A stretch of 15,752 nucleotides of DNA from assembly GCA_021783525.1 (NCBI GenBank), contig JAJXTT010000011.1, positions 1-15,752 of the forward strand, written 5' to 3'. The first letter of the stretch is position 1. Every line of letters starts with the position of its first letter. Below are positions 1 through 8,409 of the stretch, piece after piece. The position numbers were made by a program, and so were the translations under genes. The stretch is from Pseudomonadota bacterium. Lineage in GTDB: Bacteria; Pseudomonadota; Gammaproteobacteria; Burkholderiales; Gallionellaceae. Under the pieces are notes generated by a model that was not told where the DNA came from, ran no database searches, and was given only the letters and a program-made list of their open reading frames with translations.

Positions 1-451
1 TGGCCGCGGGCAGTTCGGGGCGCTGCACCAGTTCCGGCGTGATGGCGCCCCACGCCGGCATCATCATCGCGGTGCCTATGCCCAGCGCAAAAGTGAAGGC
101 CAGCAGGATGGGCGCAGTGGTGATTCCCGCCAGCGTCAGCACACCCAGCGTGCCCGCGGCGAACAGCATCCATATTTGCGACGCGATCAGGTAGCGGCGG
201 CGGTCGACGATGTCTGCCAGCGCACCCGCAGGCAGCGCCAGCAGGAACACTGGCGCTGACGTCGCCGCCTGTACCAGCGCCACCATCAGCGGAGTGGGCG
301 AGAGCGAAGTCATGAGCCAGCCCGCTCCCACTTCGTGCATCCAGGTGCCGATGTTGGAGACGACCGAGGCGATCCACAACGTGCGGAAGATCCGGTGCCG
401 CAGGGGCGACCAGGGGGAGATGACTGACGGGCTGGCCGGTCCGATGCTCAT
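1..451 (-). CDS. MFS transporter, N-terminal part (MFS_3 / EntS-like exporter family), cut by window edge
   Basis: The minus strand is open from an ATG at 451 to the left edge, giving the first 150 residues of a membrane protein. It begins MSIGPASPSVISPWSPLR and continues with hydrophobic helices separated by short loops. The segment GALADIVDRRRYL, after the second predicted helix, matches the conserved cytoplasmic loop motif A of the major facilitator superfamily. The NIGTWMHEVGAGWLM region resembles the MFS_3 subgroup that includes the enterobactin exporter EntS. These proteins use the proton gradient to move small molecules across the inner membrane; the substrate cannot be deduced here. 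The start lies 10 bases after the stop of the upstream esterase gene on the same strand, so the two are probably co-transcribed. The C-terminal two thirds are outside the window. Family assignment is fairly secure and subfamily less so. Confidence 0.8.
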   Translation of the reverse strand, partial: MSIGPASPSVISPWSPLRHRIFRTLWIASVVSNIGTWMHEVGAGWLMTSLSPTPLMVALVQAATSAPVFLLALPAGALADIVDRRRYLIASQIWMLFAAGTLGVLTLAGITTAPILLAFTFALGIGTAMMMPAWGAITPELVQRPELPAA

Positions 452-461
452 GGGTCTGGTG

Positions 462-1139
462 TCAGGCGCCGTTCAGGGCATTCTTCCAGCTGCGGAGCGG
501 GATGCAGGTCTGCAGGCGCTGGATGGCCCGGTCGGCGAGTGCCGCATTGATCTCGTGCCCCACCGTCGAGGCGAGATCCAGCGTGGCATCGCCGTCCAGT
601 TCCGTGAGCCGAGCAAACGCGGCCTCCGCGTGAAAAGCGGGAATGACCGGGTCATCCTCACCGTGCAGCAGGTGCAGGGTCGTCAACTCGGGCGCCTTTT
701 CCGGGAGCTGCGCAAAGCGCCCGGAGAATGCGAGGACTCTGCCCACTCCGCCGTCATGGGCGATGCTGAATTCCAGGGCCATGATCGCTCCCTGGGAAAA
801 ACCGACCAGTGCCGTGTCCGACTGCAGGACATTGAAGCGCCCCTGCGAGTGCCTCACCATCGCATGCAGATCCGGCATGGCCCCGGCGACCCGCGATGCG
901 CGATTCTGTTCAGTCACGTCTCTGATGGAGAACCATTGCCGCCCGGGGCCGCCGCCATCGAAAGGAAAGGTCCCTTCCGGCAGCAGGAACGCGGCCTCCG
1001 GGAATACTTTCCTGAGCTTGTTCGACAGCGGCACCAGGTCGGAAGGTCTTGCGCCGACGCCATGCAACAAAATGAAGAGTTGCCTGACGGGCCCGGTTTC
1101 GGGCAGGAACTCCAGTCCCTGATAGGGTTGTTCAGTCAC
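462..1139 (-). CDS. Carboxylesterase/phospholipase-type serine hydrolase, YpfH-like
   Basis: This is an alpha/beta hydrolase of 225 residues, close to the length of E. coli YpfH. Counting from a GTG at 1139, the nucleophile is Ser115 in GFSQG, the acid is Asp163 in HGEDDPVIP, and the base is His195 in VGHEI. The oxyanion-side motif LLHGVGA lies near the N-terminus, and GRQWFSI is typical of the family. The family hydrolyses short-chain carboxyl esters in the cytoplasm; the natural substrate is unknown. The frame is open back to an ATG at 1244. The GTG is preferred because a GGAGAG ribosome site sits 5 bases upstream of it and because the extra 35 residues have no counterpart in YpfH. It precedes the MFS gene by 10 bases, suggesting a two-gene operon. 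Confidence 0.85.
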   Translation of the reverse strand: MTEQPYQGLEFLPETGPVRQLFILLHGVGARPSDLVPLSNKLRKVFPEAAFLLPEGTFPFDGGGPGRQWFSIRDVTEQNRASRVAGAMPDLHAMVRHSQGRFNVLQSDTALVGFSQGAIMALEFSIAHDGGVGRVLAFSGRFAQLPEKAPELTTLHLLHGEDDPVIPAFHAEAAFARLTELDGDATLDLASTVGHEINAALADRAIQRLQTCIPLRSWKNALNGA

Positions 1140-1305
1140 TTGCGCTCTCCAATGACCAGGGTCGATATGTTTCAAGTATGCCGGAAAATCCGGCGATGGA
1201 AGATCGGATCGCATGCCGACCTGTGATCCGCAGGACGGATCCATCCGCCTCGCGGAAGTAGCCCGGACCGGCGTATTTCCATCGAAAATGACGGCTGCAT
1301 TTTAC

Positions 1306-1334
1306 TTGCCCCATGCACTTTCAGTTCGTATTAC
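1306..1334 (+). promoter_or_regulatory. Possible sigma-70 promoter of the 23-codon gene
   Basis: TTGCCC at 1306-1311 and TATTAC at 1329-1334 are separated by exactly 17 bases, the ideal spacing. Each hexamer matches the consensus at four of six positions. The expected transcript start would be near 1341, about 26 bases before the small gene's ATG. This rests on pattern only, and such matches also occur by chance. Confidence 0.35.
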
Positions 1335-1366
1335 TATGCAAACTCGACTTCACGAGGAGAACGATC

Positions 1367-1438
1367 ATGGCAAAAGGCCAGCAAAGAAAGAACAAGGAAG
1401 CCAAGAAGCCCAAAAAGAAGCCGACACCGGCCATCTGA
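1367..1438 (+). CDS. Small, highly basic 23-residue protein of unknown function
   Basis: An ATG at 1367 opens a 23-codon frame ending at a TGA. The peptide starts MAKGQQRKNKEAKKPKKK and ends PTPAI. About half of its residues are Lys, Arg, Gln or Asn, there is no hydrophobic segment, and it is expected to be disordered and positively charged. A strong ribosome site, GAGGAGA at 1354-1360, lies 6 bases before the ATG, and a plausible promoter lies further upstream. Short proteins opening MAxGQxRxNKExKKPK are, as far as I recall, common but uncharacterised in proteobacterial genomes, which supports a real gene. Binding to RNA or ribosomes is a guess from charge only. A longer overlapping frame (1213-1497) has no ribosome site and is rejected. 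Confidence 0.65.
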   Translation: MAKGQQRKNKEAKKPKKKPTPAI

Positions 1439-1590
1439 GTTGTCGGCACATCGCATCGATTGAGGCTGGTGATGGTGTGCGTCCTTGTGCTGAATAATTC
1501 AAGCTCGCGCCAGCCTGTAATGAATTGAAAGCGCTTCGGCGAATCGCGTGATCGTTTCTGCTCAGTGCAGTTTAACGGTTCATATGCCGA

Positions 1591-1605
1591 TCGGGCAGCG
1601 CCCGA
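1591..1605. repeat. GC-rich perfect hairpin upstream of the PAS/GGDEF/EAL gene
   Basis: TCGGGC (1591-1596) and GCCCGA (1600-1605) can pair perfectly around a 3-base loop, 42 bases before the start codon at 1648. No T-run follows, so it does not look like an intrinsic terminator. It could be a leader hairpin or a binding site. Its function is unknown. Confidence 0.3.
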
Positions 1606-1647
1606 AGCGATGAAGCTCCCGGAGTCTAAACGCCTATCGCTATCCGT

Positions 1648-4600
1648 ATGAAAATGGCAATCCTGAAAACGCGGCTGGACCAGTTTGTCAGACAGAGTTT
1701 TCTTCCGACGGATAGCGCCGACTTGCGGCTCAAGAAAGTCGCCCTGACGCTGGTGCCGTTGATCATCGGGCCGGCGGCGTTCGTCTGGGGCTGGATCTAT
1801 TGCCTGCTGGGGCACTTTCTCTCCGGCTCGATCCCGATGTCCTACTCGATCATCTCCGCGATCAGTCTGGCCCATTTCTTCAAGACCAAGGAAACGCGGT
1901 TCATCCAGCACAGCCAGTTGATCCTGGTACTGCTGCTGCCGTTCCTCCTGATGTGGTCCCTCGGCGGGTTCTCGGCGGGCAGCATGGTGATGATCTGGGC
2001 GATCTTCGCGCCCGTCGCCGCCTTGATGTTCCTGGACAAGCGGTCCGCCATGATGTGGTTCCTCATGTACCTGGCGCTGATCCTGGTCTCCGTACTCATT
2101 GACGATACGCTGTCCGAAAAAATTACCCCGCTACCCGACTGGGCCAGGCAGATCTTCTACCTGATGAACCTGGGATGCGGCTCTGCCGGGCTCTACATGC
2201 TGCTGCTGTTCGCGTTCAGCGAAGAAAAAAGACTGAGCGAAATCAATCTGCGCATCGCTGCTTCCGCCTTCGAGTCGCACGAGGGAATACTGGTCACAAA
2301 TGCAAGCAACGAGATCCTTCGCGTGAATCGCGCCTTCAGTGCCATCACCGGCTTTTCACCCGAGGAGGTGGTAGGGCGGGATCCCGCCATGCTCGGTTCG
2401 GCCAGACACGGCGCCGAATTCTTTTCCGCCATGTGGGCGGCCATCTCCAGGAACGGCACCTGGGAGGGCGATATCTGGAATCGCCGGAAAAATGGGGACG
2501 ATTTCCCCGCGCACCTGATCATCACCGCGATAAAGGACAGCGATGGCTCGGTCACGAATTACGTCGGCACGTTCAGCGATGTCACCGAACGCATGCAGTC
2601 CGAGGCAAGGCTCAATGATGCGCATCAGCGCATGGCCTCGCTGCTCAACTCGATGGCGGAGGGCGCGTATGGTGTCGACCTGGATGGAAACTGCACTTTT
2701 GTGAATCAATCCTTCTTGCGGATCCTCGGGTATCAGAGCGCGGATGAGGTCGTCGGAAAGAAGATGCACGGGCTCATCCACCATTCGCATGCCGACGGCA
2801 GCCCCTACCCCTCCCGGGACTGCAAGATGTACAAGGCCTATCGCCAGAACAGCAACGTACAAGTTGATGACGAAGTGTTCTGGACCAAGGACGGGAACCC
2901 CATTCCCGTCGAGTACTGGTCCCAACCCATCCGCAGCGACAATGTCGTTCAGGGTGCGGTAGCGACTTTCGTCGACATCACCGAGCGCAAGCGCGCAGAA
3001 GAGAATCTCCGCATCACCGCCAGCGTATTCGACATCAGCCAGGAAGCGATCTTCATCACCGACGCCGAGAATCGCATCATCGATGTCAATCCGGCCTTCA
3101 ACCGCATCACGGGCTACAGGAGTGAGGAGGTGATCGGCAGGGATCCCGGCATGCTCGGCTCGGGGAATCAGACCAGGGAATTCTTCGAAGCGATGTGGCA
3201 GGAGCTGAAGACGAACAAATCCTGGCGCGGCGAAATCTGGAACCGGCGCAAGAATGGGGAAATCTATCCGGAGATATTATCGATCTCCGTCCTGTACGGT
3301 GCGGATGGCAAGGTTCTGCGGTACGTTGCGGTGTTCTCCGACATCAGCAACCTCAAGGAGCATGAAGCGGAACTGAACCGCATCGCCCATTTCGACGCGC
3401 TGACGGGCATCCCGAACCGAATCCTGCTGGCAGATCGCATGAAGCAGGCCATCGCCCAGACATCGCGCGAACAGAACATGATGGCCCTTTGCTACCTTGA
3501 CCTCAACGGGTTCAAGCCCATCAACGATACCCTGGGGCATCAGGCCGGAGACGAGGTGCTGGTCGAGATCGCCAGACGCATCGGCGACACCATACGCGGG
3601 GGAGATACCAGTGCGCGCCTGGGCGGCGATGAATTCGTGGTCTTGCTGCTGGGGCTGAGCAAAGGCGAAGAATGCGTGGCGACACTGGAGCGCCTGCTCG
3701 AGTCCATCGCTCAACCCATCCTGGTCGGAGACAAGCCCGTGACGGTCAGCGCCAGCATCGGGGTCAGCATCTACCCGATGGACGACGAGGATCCCGATAC
3801 GCTGTTGCGGCACGCCGATCAGGCCATGTATATCGCCAAGCAATCGGGCAAGAATCGCTTCCACATCTACGACGTTTCCCTGGATCGGCGCGCCAGGGAT
3901 CAGAATGAATTCATGAAGAGCATCCGCTATGCGCTGGAGCATGACCAGTTCGAATTGCACTACCAGCCCAAGATCAACCTGCGGACCGGGGAGCTGGTGG
4001 GCGTCGAAGGCCTGATCCGCTGGCGGCATCCGGATCGCGGCCTGCTTTCACCGGCCGAATTCATGCGCCACATAGAGAACACCGGCCTGGACATCGAGAC
4101 CGGCCAATGGGTGACCGCCGCGGCGCTCGATCAAATTGATCAGTGGCGCAAACAGGGGGTCGACATCGAGGTCAGCATCAACATCTCCGGCTATCACCTG
4201 GAGTCCCCGGGGTTCGTCGAGATGCTGAAAGATCAGCTCGGGCGCTATCCCGGCATGCCGTCCGGCGCGCTGCAGATCGAAGTGCTCGAAACGGTGGCGC
4301 TGAACGACATCAATATCGTCCGCGACATCATCGGTGCGTGCCATGAACTGGGAGTGGGGTTCGCGCTGGACGATTTCGGGACCGGGTATTCTTCGCTGAG
4401 TTATTTGAGCGGGCTGCCGGTGGACGTACTCAAGATAGACCAGTCGTTCGTCCGGGACATGCTGGAGGACAAGGGCGACAGGGCGATCGTTCAGGGCATT
4501 ATCGCGCTGGCGCAGGCCTTTGAGAGGCAGACGGTGGCCGAGGGCATCGAGACTGCCGCCCAATACCAGTTGCTGCTCGATATGGGGTGTGAGCTGGGGC

Positions 4601-4707
4601 AGGGATATGCCATCGCGCGTCCAATGCCGGCAAGCGAGATCGTCAAGTGGCGCACCACCGGCGGCAAGCCGGAAAGCATGCTACAGCCGGATCGGCCCGA
4701 AAGTTGA
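1648..4707 (+). CDS. Membrane cyclic-di-GMP regulator: TM region, three PAS, GGDEF and EAL
   Basis: The 1019-residue protein starts with about six transmembrane helices (roughly residues 30-190). Three PAS domains follow (about 205-320, 325-450 and 452-575), then GGDEF (about 580-740) and EAL (about 755-1010). The cyclase active site is intact (GGDEF at 659-663), with a product-inhibition I-site RxxD at 650-653 exactly five residues before it. The phosphodiesterase signature reads EGL (787-789) rather than EAL, but metal and catalytic positions are present: Asn845, Glu878, Glu881, Asp908-Asp909, Lys929 and Glu965. It could therefore both make and degrade cyclic-di-GMP at the inner membrane in response to an unknown signal. 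PAS1 and PAS3 look like duplicates, sharing GRDPxMLGS and WNRRKNG. Start: ATG 1648 or ATG 1654; neither has a clear ribosome site, and an in-frame stop at 1627 excludes longer forms. Confidence 0.92.
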   Translation: MKMAILKTRLDQFVRQSFLPTDSADLRLKKVALTLVPLIIGPAAFVWGWIYCLLGHFLSGSIPMSYSIISAISLAHFFKTKETRFIQHSQLILVLLLPFLLMWSLGGFSAGSMVMIWAIFAPVAALMFLDKRSAMMWFLMYLALILVSVLIDDTLSEKITPLPDWARQIFYLMNLGCGSAGLYMLLLFAFSEEKRLSEINLRIAASAFESHEGILVTNASNEILRVNRAFSAITGFSPEEVVGRDPAMLGSARHGAEFFSAMWAAISRNGTWEGDIWNRRKNGDDFPAHLIITAIKDSDGSVTNYVGTFSDVTERMQSEARLNDAHQRMASLLNSMAEGAYGVDLDGNCTFVNQSFLRILGYQSADEVVGKKMHGLIHHSHADGSPYPSRDCKMYKAYRQNSNVQVDDEVFWTKDGNPIPVEYWSQPIRSDNVVQGAVATFVDITERKRAEENLRITASVFDISQEAIFITDAENRIIDVNPAFNRITGYRSEEVIGRDPGMLGSGNQTREFFEAMWQELKTNKSWRGEIWNRRKNGEIYPEILSISVLYGADGKVLRYVAVFSDISNLKEHEAELNRIAHFDALTGIPNRILLADRMKQAIAQTSREQNMMALCYLDLNGFKPINDTLGHQAGDEVLVEIARRIGDTIRGGDTSARLGGDEFVVLLLGLSKGEECVATLERLLESIAQPILVGDKPVTVSASIGVSIYPMDDEDPDTLLRHADQAMYIAKQSGKNRFHIYDVSLDRRARDQNEFMKSIRYALEHDQFELHYQPKINLRTGELVGVEGLIRWRHPDRGLLSPAEFMRHIENTGLDIETGQWVTAAALDQIDQWRKQGVDIEVSINISGYHLESPGFVEMLKDQLGRYPGMPSGALQIEVLETVALNDINIVRDIIGACHELGVGFALDDFGTGYSSLSYLSGLPVDVLKIDQSFVRDMLEDKGDRAIVQGIIALAQAFERQTVAEGIETAAQYQLLLDMGCELGQGYAIARPMPASEIVKWRTTGGKPESMLQPDRPES

Positions 4708-4754
4708 TGTTCCATCCATCAGATGAATAATCTTCATGCACCGGGAAATCGATC

Positions 4755-5255
4755 GTGACAAGAAGTGGAACAGACATCCTCCGTGCGTCCTTGAGCGACC
4801 TGGAAGGCATCGTGGCGCTTCAGGCGGCGAACCAGCCCGAGCGCGGCGGTACGCTCTCCGCCTGCCTGCCGCCCGCCAGGATCATCGAGATGATGAGCGA
4901 GATGCCGTTGATCGTGGCACGCCGCGACGGACGGGTCGCTGGATACCTGATGACGAGCACGCGCGAGATGAATGCGGACGTTCCTGTCATCAAGGCCATG
5001 CTCGCCGCGTATCCCGGCACGGCCGATGCCTATGTGTATGGTCCCATCTGCGTGGAGGCCGAGGCGCGCGGCAAAGGGCTGGCGCAAGCGATGTTTTCGG
5101 AGTTGCGGCGCCTGGTACCGATGCGCGAGGGCATCCTCTTCATCCGGCGCGACAACCCGGCATCGCTGCGTGCCCACGAGAAGATGGGCATGCGCGAAGT
5201 TGCCGGCTTCGTGTTCGGCGGAAGCGAGTTTGTCGTTCTTTCCTGGCCGGGATGA
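4755..5255 (+). CDS. GNAT-family N-acetyltransferase
   Basis: A 166-residue protein from a GTG at 4755 has the GNAT fold signature. The acetyl-CoA pyrophosphate-binding motif A is RGKGLA (residues 105-110), preceded by the strand YGPICV and followed by a helix (QAMFSELRRL). The later IRRDNPASLRAHEKMGM region matches motif B, in which a paired residue and aromatic or hydrophobic segment close the cofactor site. The family transfers an acetyl group from acetyl-CoA to an amine; the acceptor is not predictable. GGGA at 4743-4746 is 8 bases before the GTG. The gene follows the PAS/GGDEF/EAL gene by 47 bases on the same strand and may be co-transcribed, with no evident functional link. An overlapping +1-frame reading (4736-5326) is a shadow. 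Confidence 0.85.
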   Translation: MTRSGTDILRASLSDLEGIVALQAANQPERGGTLSACLPPARIIEMMSEMPLIVARRDGRVAGYLMTSTREMNADVPVIKAMLAAYPGTADAYVYGPICVEAEARGKGLAQAMFSELRRLVPMREGILFIRRDNPASLRAHEKMGMREVAGFVFGGSEFVVLSWPG

Positions 5256-5334
5256 GGCTGCCAGACCCGTTTGCCCGCGCCATCCCTGCAGAGGCAAACC
5301 GAATTTGCCCGTATTTCCACCCGTAGATCACGTC

Positions 5335-5871
5335 ATGCGCCCGAAACCACCACAGAACTATCTTGCTGGCTATCCAGTCGCACTGGTCGCCCAGGTGCAA
5401 CAGCTGATCGAACAAGGGCGGCTGGCAGACCTGCTGCGACAGAAGTACCCACTGGCCCACGCCGTGCGCACAGACAGGGCACTGTATGCCTACGTGCTGG
5501 AAATCAAGAACGAATACATGGGCAACGCCGGACAACTGAGCAAGGTGGCATACGACAGCAAACTGCATGTCATCAAGAATGCGCTGGGCACGCACACCAC
5601 CGTCTCGCGGGTGCAGGGAGGCAATCTCAGGAGCAAGCGCGAGATTCGCGTAGCGACTTTGTTCAAGGAGATGCCAACGGAATTCTTGCGCATGATCGTG
5701 GTGCACGAGCTGGCACACATGAAGGAACGCGAGCACGACAAGGCGTTCTACCAGCTGTGCCGGCATATGGAACCGGATTATGCGCAACTGGAGTTCGACT
5801 TGCGGGCTTACCTGACTTACCTGGATGCGGGCGGCGCCAGACTGTGGGATGGAGTCGATTCAGCTTTATAA
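5335..5871 (+). CDS. YgjP/DUF45-type zinc metallopeptidase-like protein
   Basis: The 178-residue product carries HELAH at residues 124-128 and a further His at 134 (HELAHxxxxxH), followed by DKAFYQLC. This is the layout of the YgjP-like (DUF45/WLM-related) family, where the three histidines bind zinc and the Glu acts as general base. Members are usually small, soluble and cytoplasmic; their physiological substrates are poorly defined. ATG 5335 was chosen as the first strong start after the GNAT stop. The frame is open upstream to 4972, but that part overlaps the GNAT gene in another frame and has no family character. No obvious ribosome site precedes the ATG, and a TTG at 5305 is a weaker alternative. 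The gene ends 71 bases from the convergent GGEEF gene. Confidence 0.85.
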   Translation: MRPKPPQNYLAGYPVALVAQVQQLIEQGRLADLLRQKYPLAHAVRTDRALYAYVLEIKNEYMGNAGQLSKVAYDSKLHVIKNALGTHTTVSRVQGGNLRSKREIRVATLFKEMPTEFLRMIVVHELAHMKEREHDKAFYQLCRHMEPDYAQLEFDLRAYLTYLDAGGARLWDGVDSAL

Positions 5872-5942
5872 GGCCCGATGTGGCCGGATAAACGCAACTT
5901 GGGGAACCTGGATCCGCCACTCAAAAGGAGAGATTCTGCATT

Positions 5943-8123
5943 TCAGTCGGCGCCCTCAAAGCATACCTGGTTACGTCCTGCGTTCTTGGCTTTGTACAAG
6001 GCAGTGTCGGCACGCTTGAGCATGGCGTCTATCCTGACATCCGCCGCGGCGAAACTGGTGACCCCGATCGAAACCGTGAAGTGCAGGGAAGCGCCGCTTT
6101 CCAGATTTACGGCTGCCATCTCGACAGACCGCCGCAATCGTTCCGCAACGTCCAGCGCTTGCTGGCTTGCAGTCTCAGGCAGCAGCACGGCAAATTCTTC
6201 GCCGCCAAGACGTCCGACAATATCGATTTCGCGCAAGGTATGGGTGCACACCTCGCTCATTTTTCTGAGTGCGTCATCGCCGGCGTGGTGCCCGTAGGTG
6301 TCGTTCACTGACTTGAAGTGATCCAGGTCCAGCATCAGCAACGAGAGCGGGTTGTCATGGCGCCTGTCGCGCGCAAGTTGCTGCTCCGCCAATTCGAAGA
6401 AATGGCGCCGGTTATTGAGGCCGGTCAGCAAGTCAATGCGTGCCTGACGCTCCAGTTCACGTTCCAGTTTCTTGCGCTCGGTCAGGTCAAACAACGTAGA
6501 GCGACTCGCCAAATAGCGGCCCGCAGTATCGCGGATGGCCGTCCCGCTCAGCAAAATGGGAAATACCGAGCCATCCTTGCGTTTCAGCGTGAATTCAAGA
6601 TCATGTACATAGCCGCGTTCCTTGAAGCGGGAAAAATTTTCCTGGAATATCTGCAAGCTGTCGGGCGTGAGCAAATCGGGGAATCGCATTTTGCCAACCA
6701 CTTCCTCACGGCTATAGCCAAGCCATTCCAGCTCGGTGTCGTTCATCCGGATAATCAGGCCGTTCTCATCCAGCGAGTGATAACCGCACGGTGCATGGTT
6801 GTACAGATCTTCGATTTCGTTGGATGACCTGCGCAGCTCGTCCTCGCTGCGCTTGCGCTCGGTGATGTCCTGGTTGATGGTGACAGCGCCGCGTATGCTC
6901 CCATCGAGTCGGCGCAGAGGCACTGCGGAGTCGAGAATGATCTTGTGCGTACCGTCGAAGCACTCGATCTCGATTTCTTCTTCAATGGAAGTTTCGCCTT
7001 TTTCGACCGCCCGTGCACCGGCCCACTCATGCGCTCCGACTGGTTTTCGACTGTCAACGCGCCAGCCCTTGTATTCATCGAGGCGCTCAAGCTCAACGTA
7101 GCGCACCCCGGCCCAGATTCGTTGCGCGGCAGGATTGCCGAAAGTGATTTTTCCTTCCGCGTCAAGCACCCAGAGCCCCGTTGGCAAGATGCTGATGATC
7201 GTGTTCAACTGCTCTTCATTCTCGCGCAACGCTTGCTCCACGGCTTCGCGCCGAACAGCTGCGTCATAGACTGTTCCCGCGTTCCCCAGTATCAGCGCGG
7301 CCAGTCCGGCTATGCTTACGGTCGTAAACAGCGCGAGCAGAAAGGTCTCGCCGAAGTATCCGGCATGGTAGCCTCGCTGGATCAACCAGCCTGTCGCCAG
7401 CGTAAAGGCCATCGCCGCGGGCAGGAGGCGCCGCACCATGACGCCGGCGGGGTTGTTGCTGGTGGCGAAGCGCCGCAACGGATAATCGGGGCGCGCATTC
7501 ATGATCCCGACCGCAAGGAGTACAAAGACTGTTGCCGCATGTATGGACATGGGCGTGTAATTGAGCTTTTCCCGCAGAAAGTCCTCAATGTCATAGCCAT
7601 AGCCGATGAGTGCGGAGCCGCCGAGGATGACAGGCGCGATGGTTAGCGCATGGATCACGGCGACCTGACTGCCTTGACCCAAGCTCAGCAACAGCAGGGC
7701 GGCACCCAGTCCGGCAAAGCTGAGGGCGGTGTTTATGGCCATTCTGCCGGGAATATCGCCCGCGAAGTGCGTTGTTTCCGGAATCAGGAACTGGTCTATG
7801 CCGAAATTTGCTCCGCTAGTGTACTCCCCCAGCGTAAGCACGCCGATCAGCAGTACAAGGACGGCGCAAGCTTGAGCGCCAATCCGCATCGTGCCGCGTT
7901 CACCGCTGGTTTCAATGCCCAATAGCGCAACACCTGCCAGGATGAAGCCCACGGCGGTATTCACCTTCATGATAGCCAAGCCGGGGAGCACGCTTTTGAG
8001 ACTGTCCAGATCGAACACCCATCCGATGAGCACGAACGCGCCCACGGTCGCCGCAATGACCGAAACCGCGTGTGGAATGAAGGCAAACAACGAGAAGAAT
8101 TGACGTGGTGCAGGTACAGTCAT
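5943..8123 (-). CDS. Membrane diguanylate cyclase: TM region, two PAS, GGEEF
   Basis: The 726-residue protein has an N-terminal membrane part (about residues 10-290) with roughly eight hydrophobic helices, resembling an uncharacterised integral sensory domain. Two PAS domains follow (about 306-430 and 441-560), then a GGDEF domain to the end. The active site is GGEEF (640-644) in the catalytically competent context GRLGGEEF. An I-site RxxD lies at 631-634, so product inhibition is expected. LDLDHFKSVNDTYGH is the usual nucleotide and metal-binding helix. There is no EAL or HD-GYP domain, so it should synthesise cyclic-di-GMP only. The ATG at 8123 is preceded by GGGGGA on the minus strand. The only nearby cyclic-di-GMP partner is the bifunctional protein at 1648-4707, which is not adjacent. 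Confidence 0.92.
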   Translation of the reverse strand: MTVPAPRQFFSLFAFIPHAVSVIAATVGAFVLIGWVFDLDSLKSVLPGLAIMKVNTAVGFILAGVALLGIETSGERGTMRIGAQACAVLVLLIGVLTLGEYTSGANFGIDQFLIPETTHFAGDIPGRMAINTALSFAGLGAALLLLSLGQGSQVAVIHALTIAPVILGGSALIGYGYDIEDFLREKLNYTPMSIHAATVFVLLAVGIMNARPDYPLRRFATSNNPAGVMVRRLLPAAMAFTLATGWLIQRGYHAGYFGETFLLALFTTVSIAGLAALILGNAGTVYDAAVRREAVEQALRENEEQLNTIISILPTGLWVLDAEGKITFGNPAAQRIWAGVRYVELERLDEYKGWRVDSRKPVGAHEWAGARAVEKGETSIEEEIEIECFDGTHKIILDSAVPLRRLDGSIRGAVTINQDITERKRSEDELRRSSNEIEDLYNHAPCGYHSLDENGLIIRMNDTELEWLGYSREEVVGKMRFPDLLTPDSLQIFQENFSRFKERGYVHDLEFTLKRKDGSVFPILLSGTAIRDTAGRYLASRSTLFDLTERKKLERELERQARIDLLTGLNNRRHFFELAEQQLARDRRHDNPLSLLMLDLDHFKSVNDTYGHHAGDDALRKMSEVCTHTLREIDIVGRLGGEEFAVLLPETASQQALDVAERLRRSVEMAAVNLESGASLHFTVSIGVTSFAAADVRIDAMLKRADTALYKAKNAGRNQVCFEGAD

Positions 8124-8152
8124 TCAGGAATCCCCCACAATTTGCTGCCAAC

Positions 8153-8165
8153 CTGGAGGCTCCAG
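8153..8165. repeat. Perfect dyad CTGGAG-G-CTCCAG in the leader of the GGEEF gene
   Basis: Six bases on each side of a single central base are perfectly complementary, 30 bases before the start codon at 8123. A compact dyad there could be an operator or block translation initiation as a hairpin. No regulator is suggested by the sequence. Confidence 0.35.
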
Positions 8166-8174
8166 CGTGCTGCG

Positions 8175-8214
8175 GAACAGCGTCCGGCTGGTGAGACTCT
8201 CTTTTGCGCTGTTC
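8175..8214. repeat. 8-base perfect inverted repeat upstream of the GGEEF gene
   Basis: GAACAGCG (8175-8182) and CGCTGTTC (8207-8214) are perfectly complementary across 24 bases. They lie about 52-91 bases upstream of the minus-strand start at 8123, where a promoter would be expected. A looped operator or a long-range leader hairpin are both possible. Confidence 0.35.
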
Positions 8215-8238
8215 TAGTGTATCACCCGTCCATTACCA

Positions 8239-8258
8239 CCGGCCGGATGAATGGCCGG
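8239..8258. repeat. GC-rich inverted repeat CCGGCC / GGCCGG
   Basis: CCGGCC (8239-8244) pairs with GGCCGG (8253-8258) across 8 bases. The same segment also contains the direct repeat GGCCGGATG. There is no T-run on either strand, so it is not a standard terminator. Confidence 0.3.
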
Positions 8259-8409
8259 ATGTTCGCATCAGGCGCAACTGCAAATGGCAGGTCCTGGCCT
8301 GCCATGGAAGTCTGGTCAGGTCTTTCCGCAGCCGTTCACGAGCATCTTTTTCCAACTTGGTGAATTGCGCTCCGACACTAACTGGCGGAGAGGAAGCGTG
8401 CTCGCCATG

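Noticed and set aside
210..1226. 338-codon plus-strand open frame
   Set aside because: It is antisense to the esterase and MFS genes, has low-complexity composition and no recognisable domain; it is open only because of high GC.
1140..1244. N-terminal extension of the esterase to ATG 1244
   Set aside because: The 35 extra residues do not match the YpfH family, and a good ribosome site precedes the GTG at 1139.
4736..5326. 196-codon frame overlapping the GNAT gene
   Set aside because: It is the +1/+2 shadow of the acetyltransferase, Arg-rich and without motifs, while the GNAT frame has motif A and a sensible start.
8233..8409. Minus-strand open frame after the dbpA remnant containing KLEKDARERLRKDL
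   Set aside because: The helical, charged segment looks protein-like, but the frame has no start codon or ribosome site after the remnant's stop and no family was recognised.
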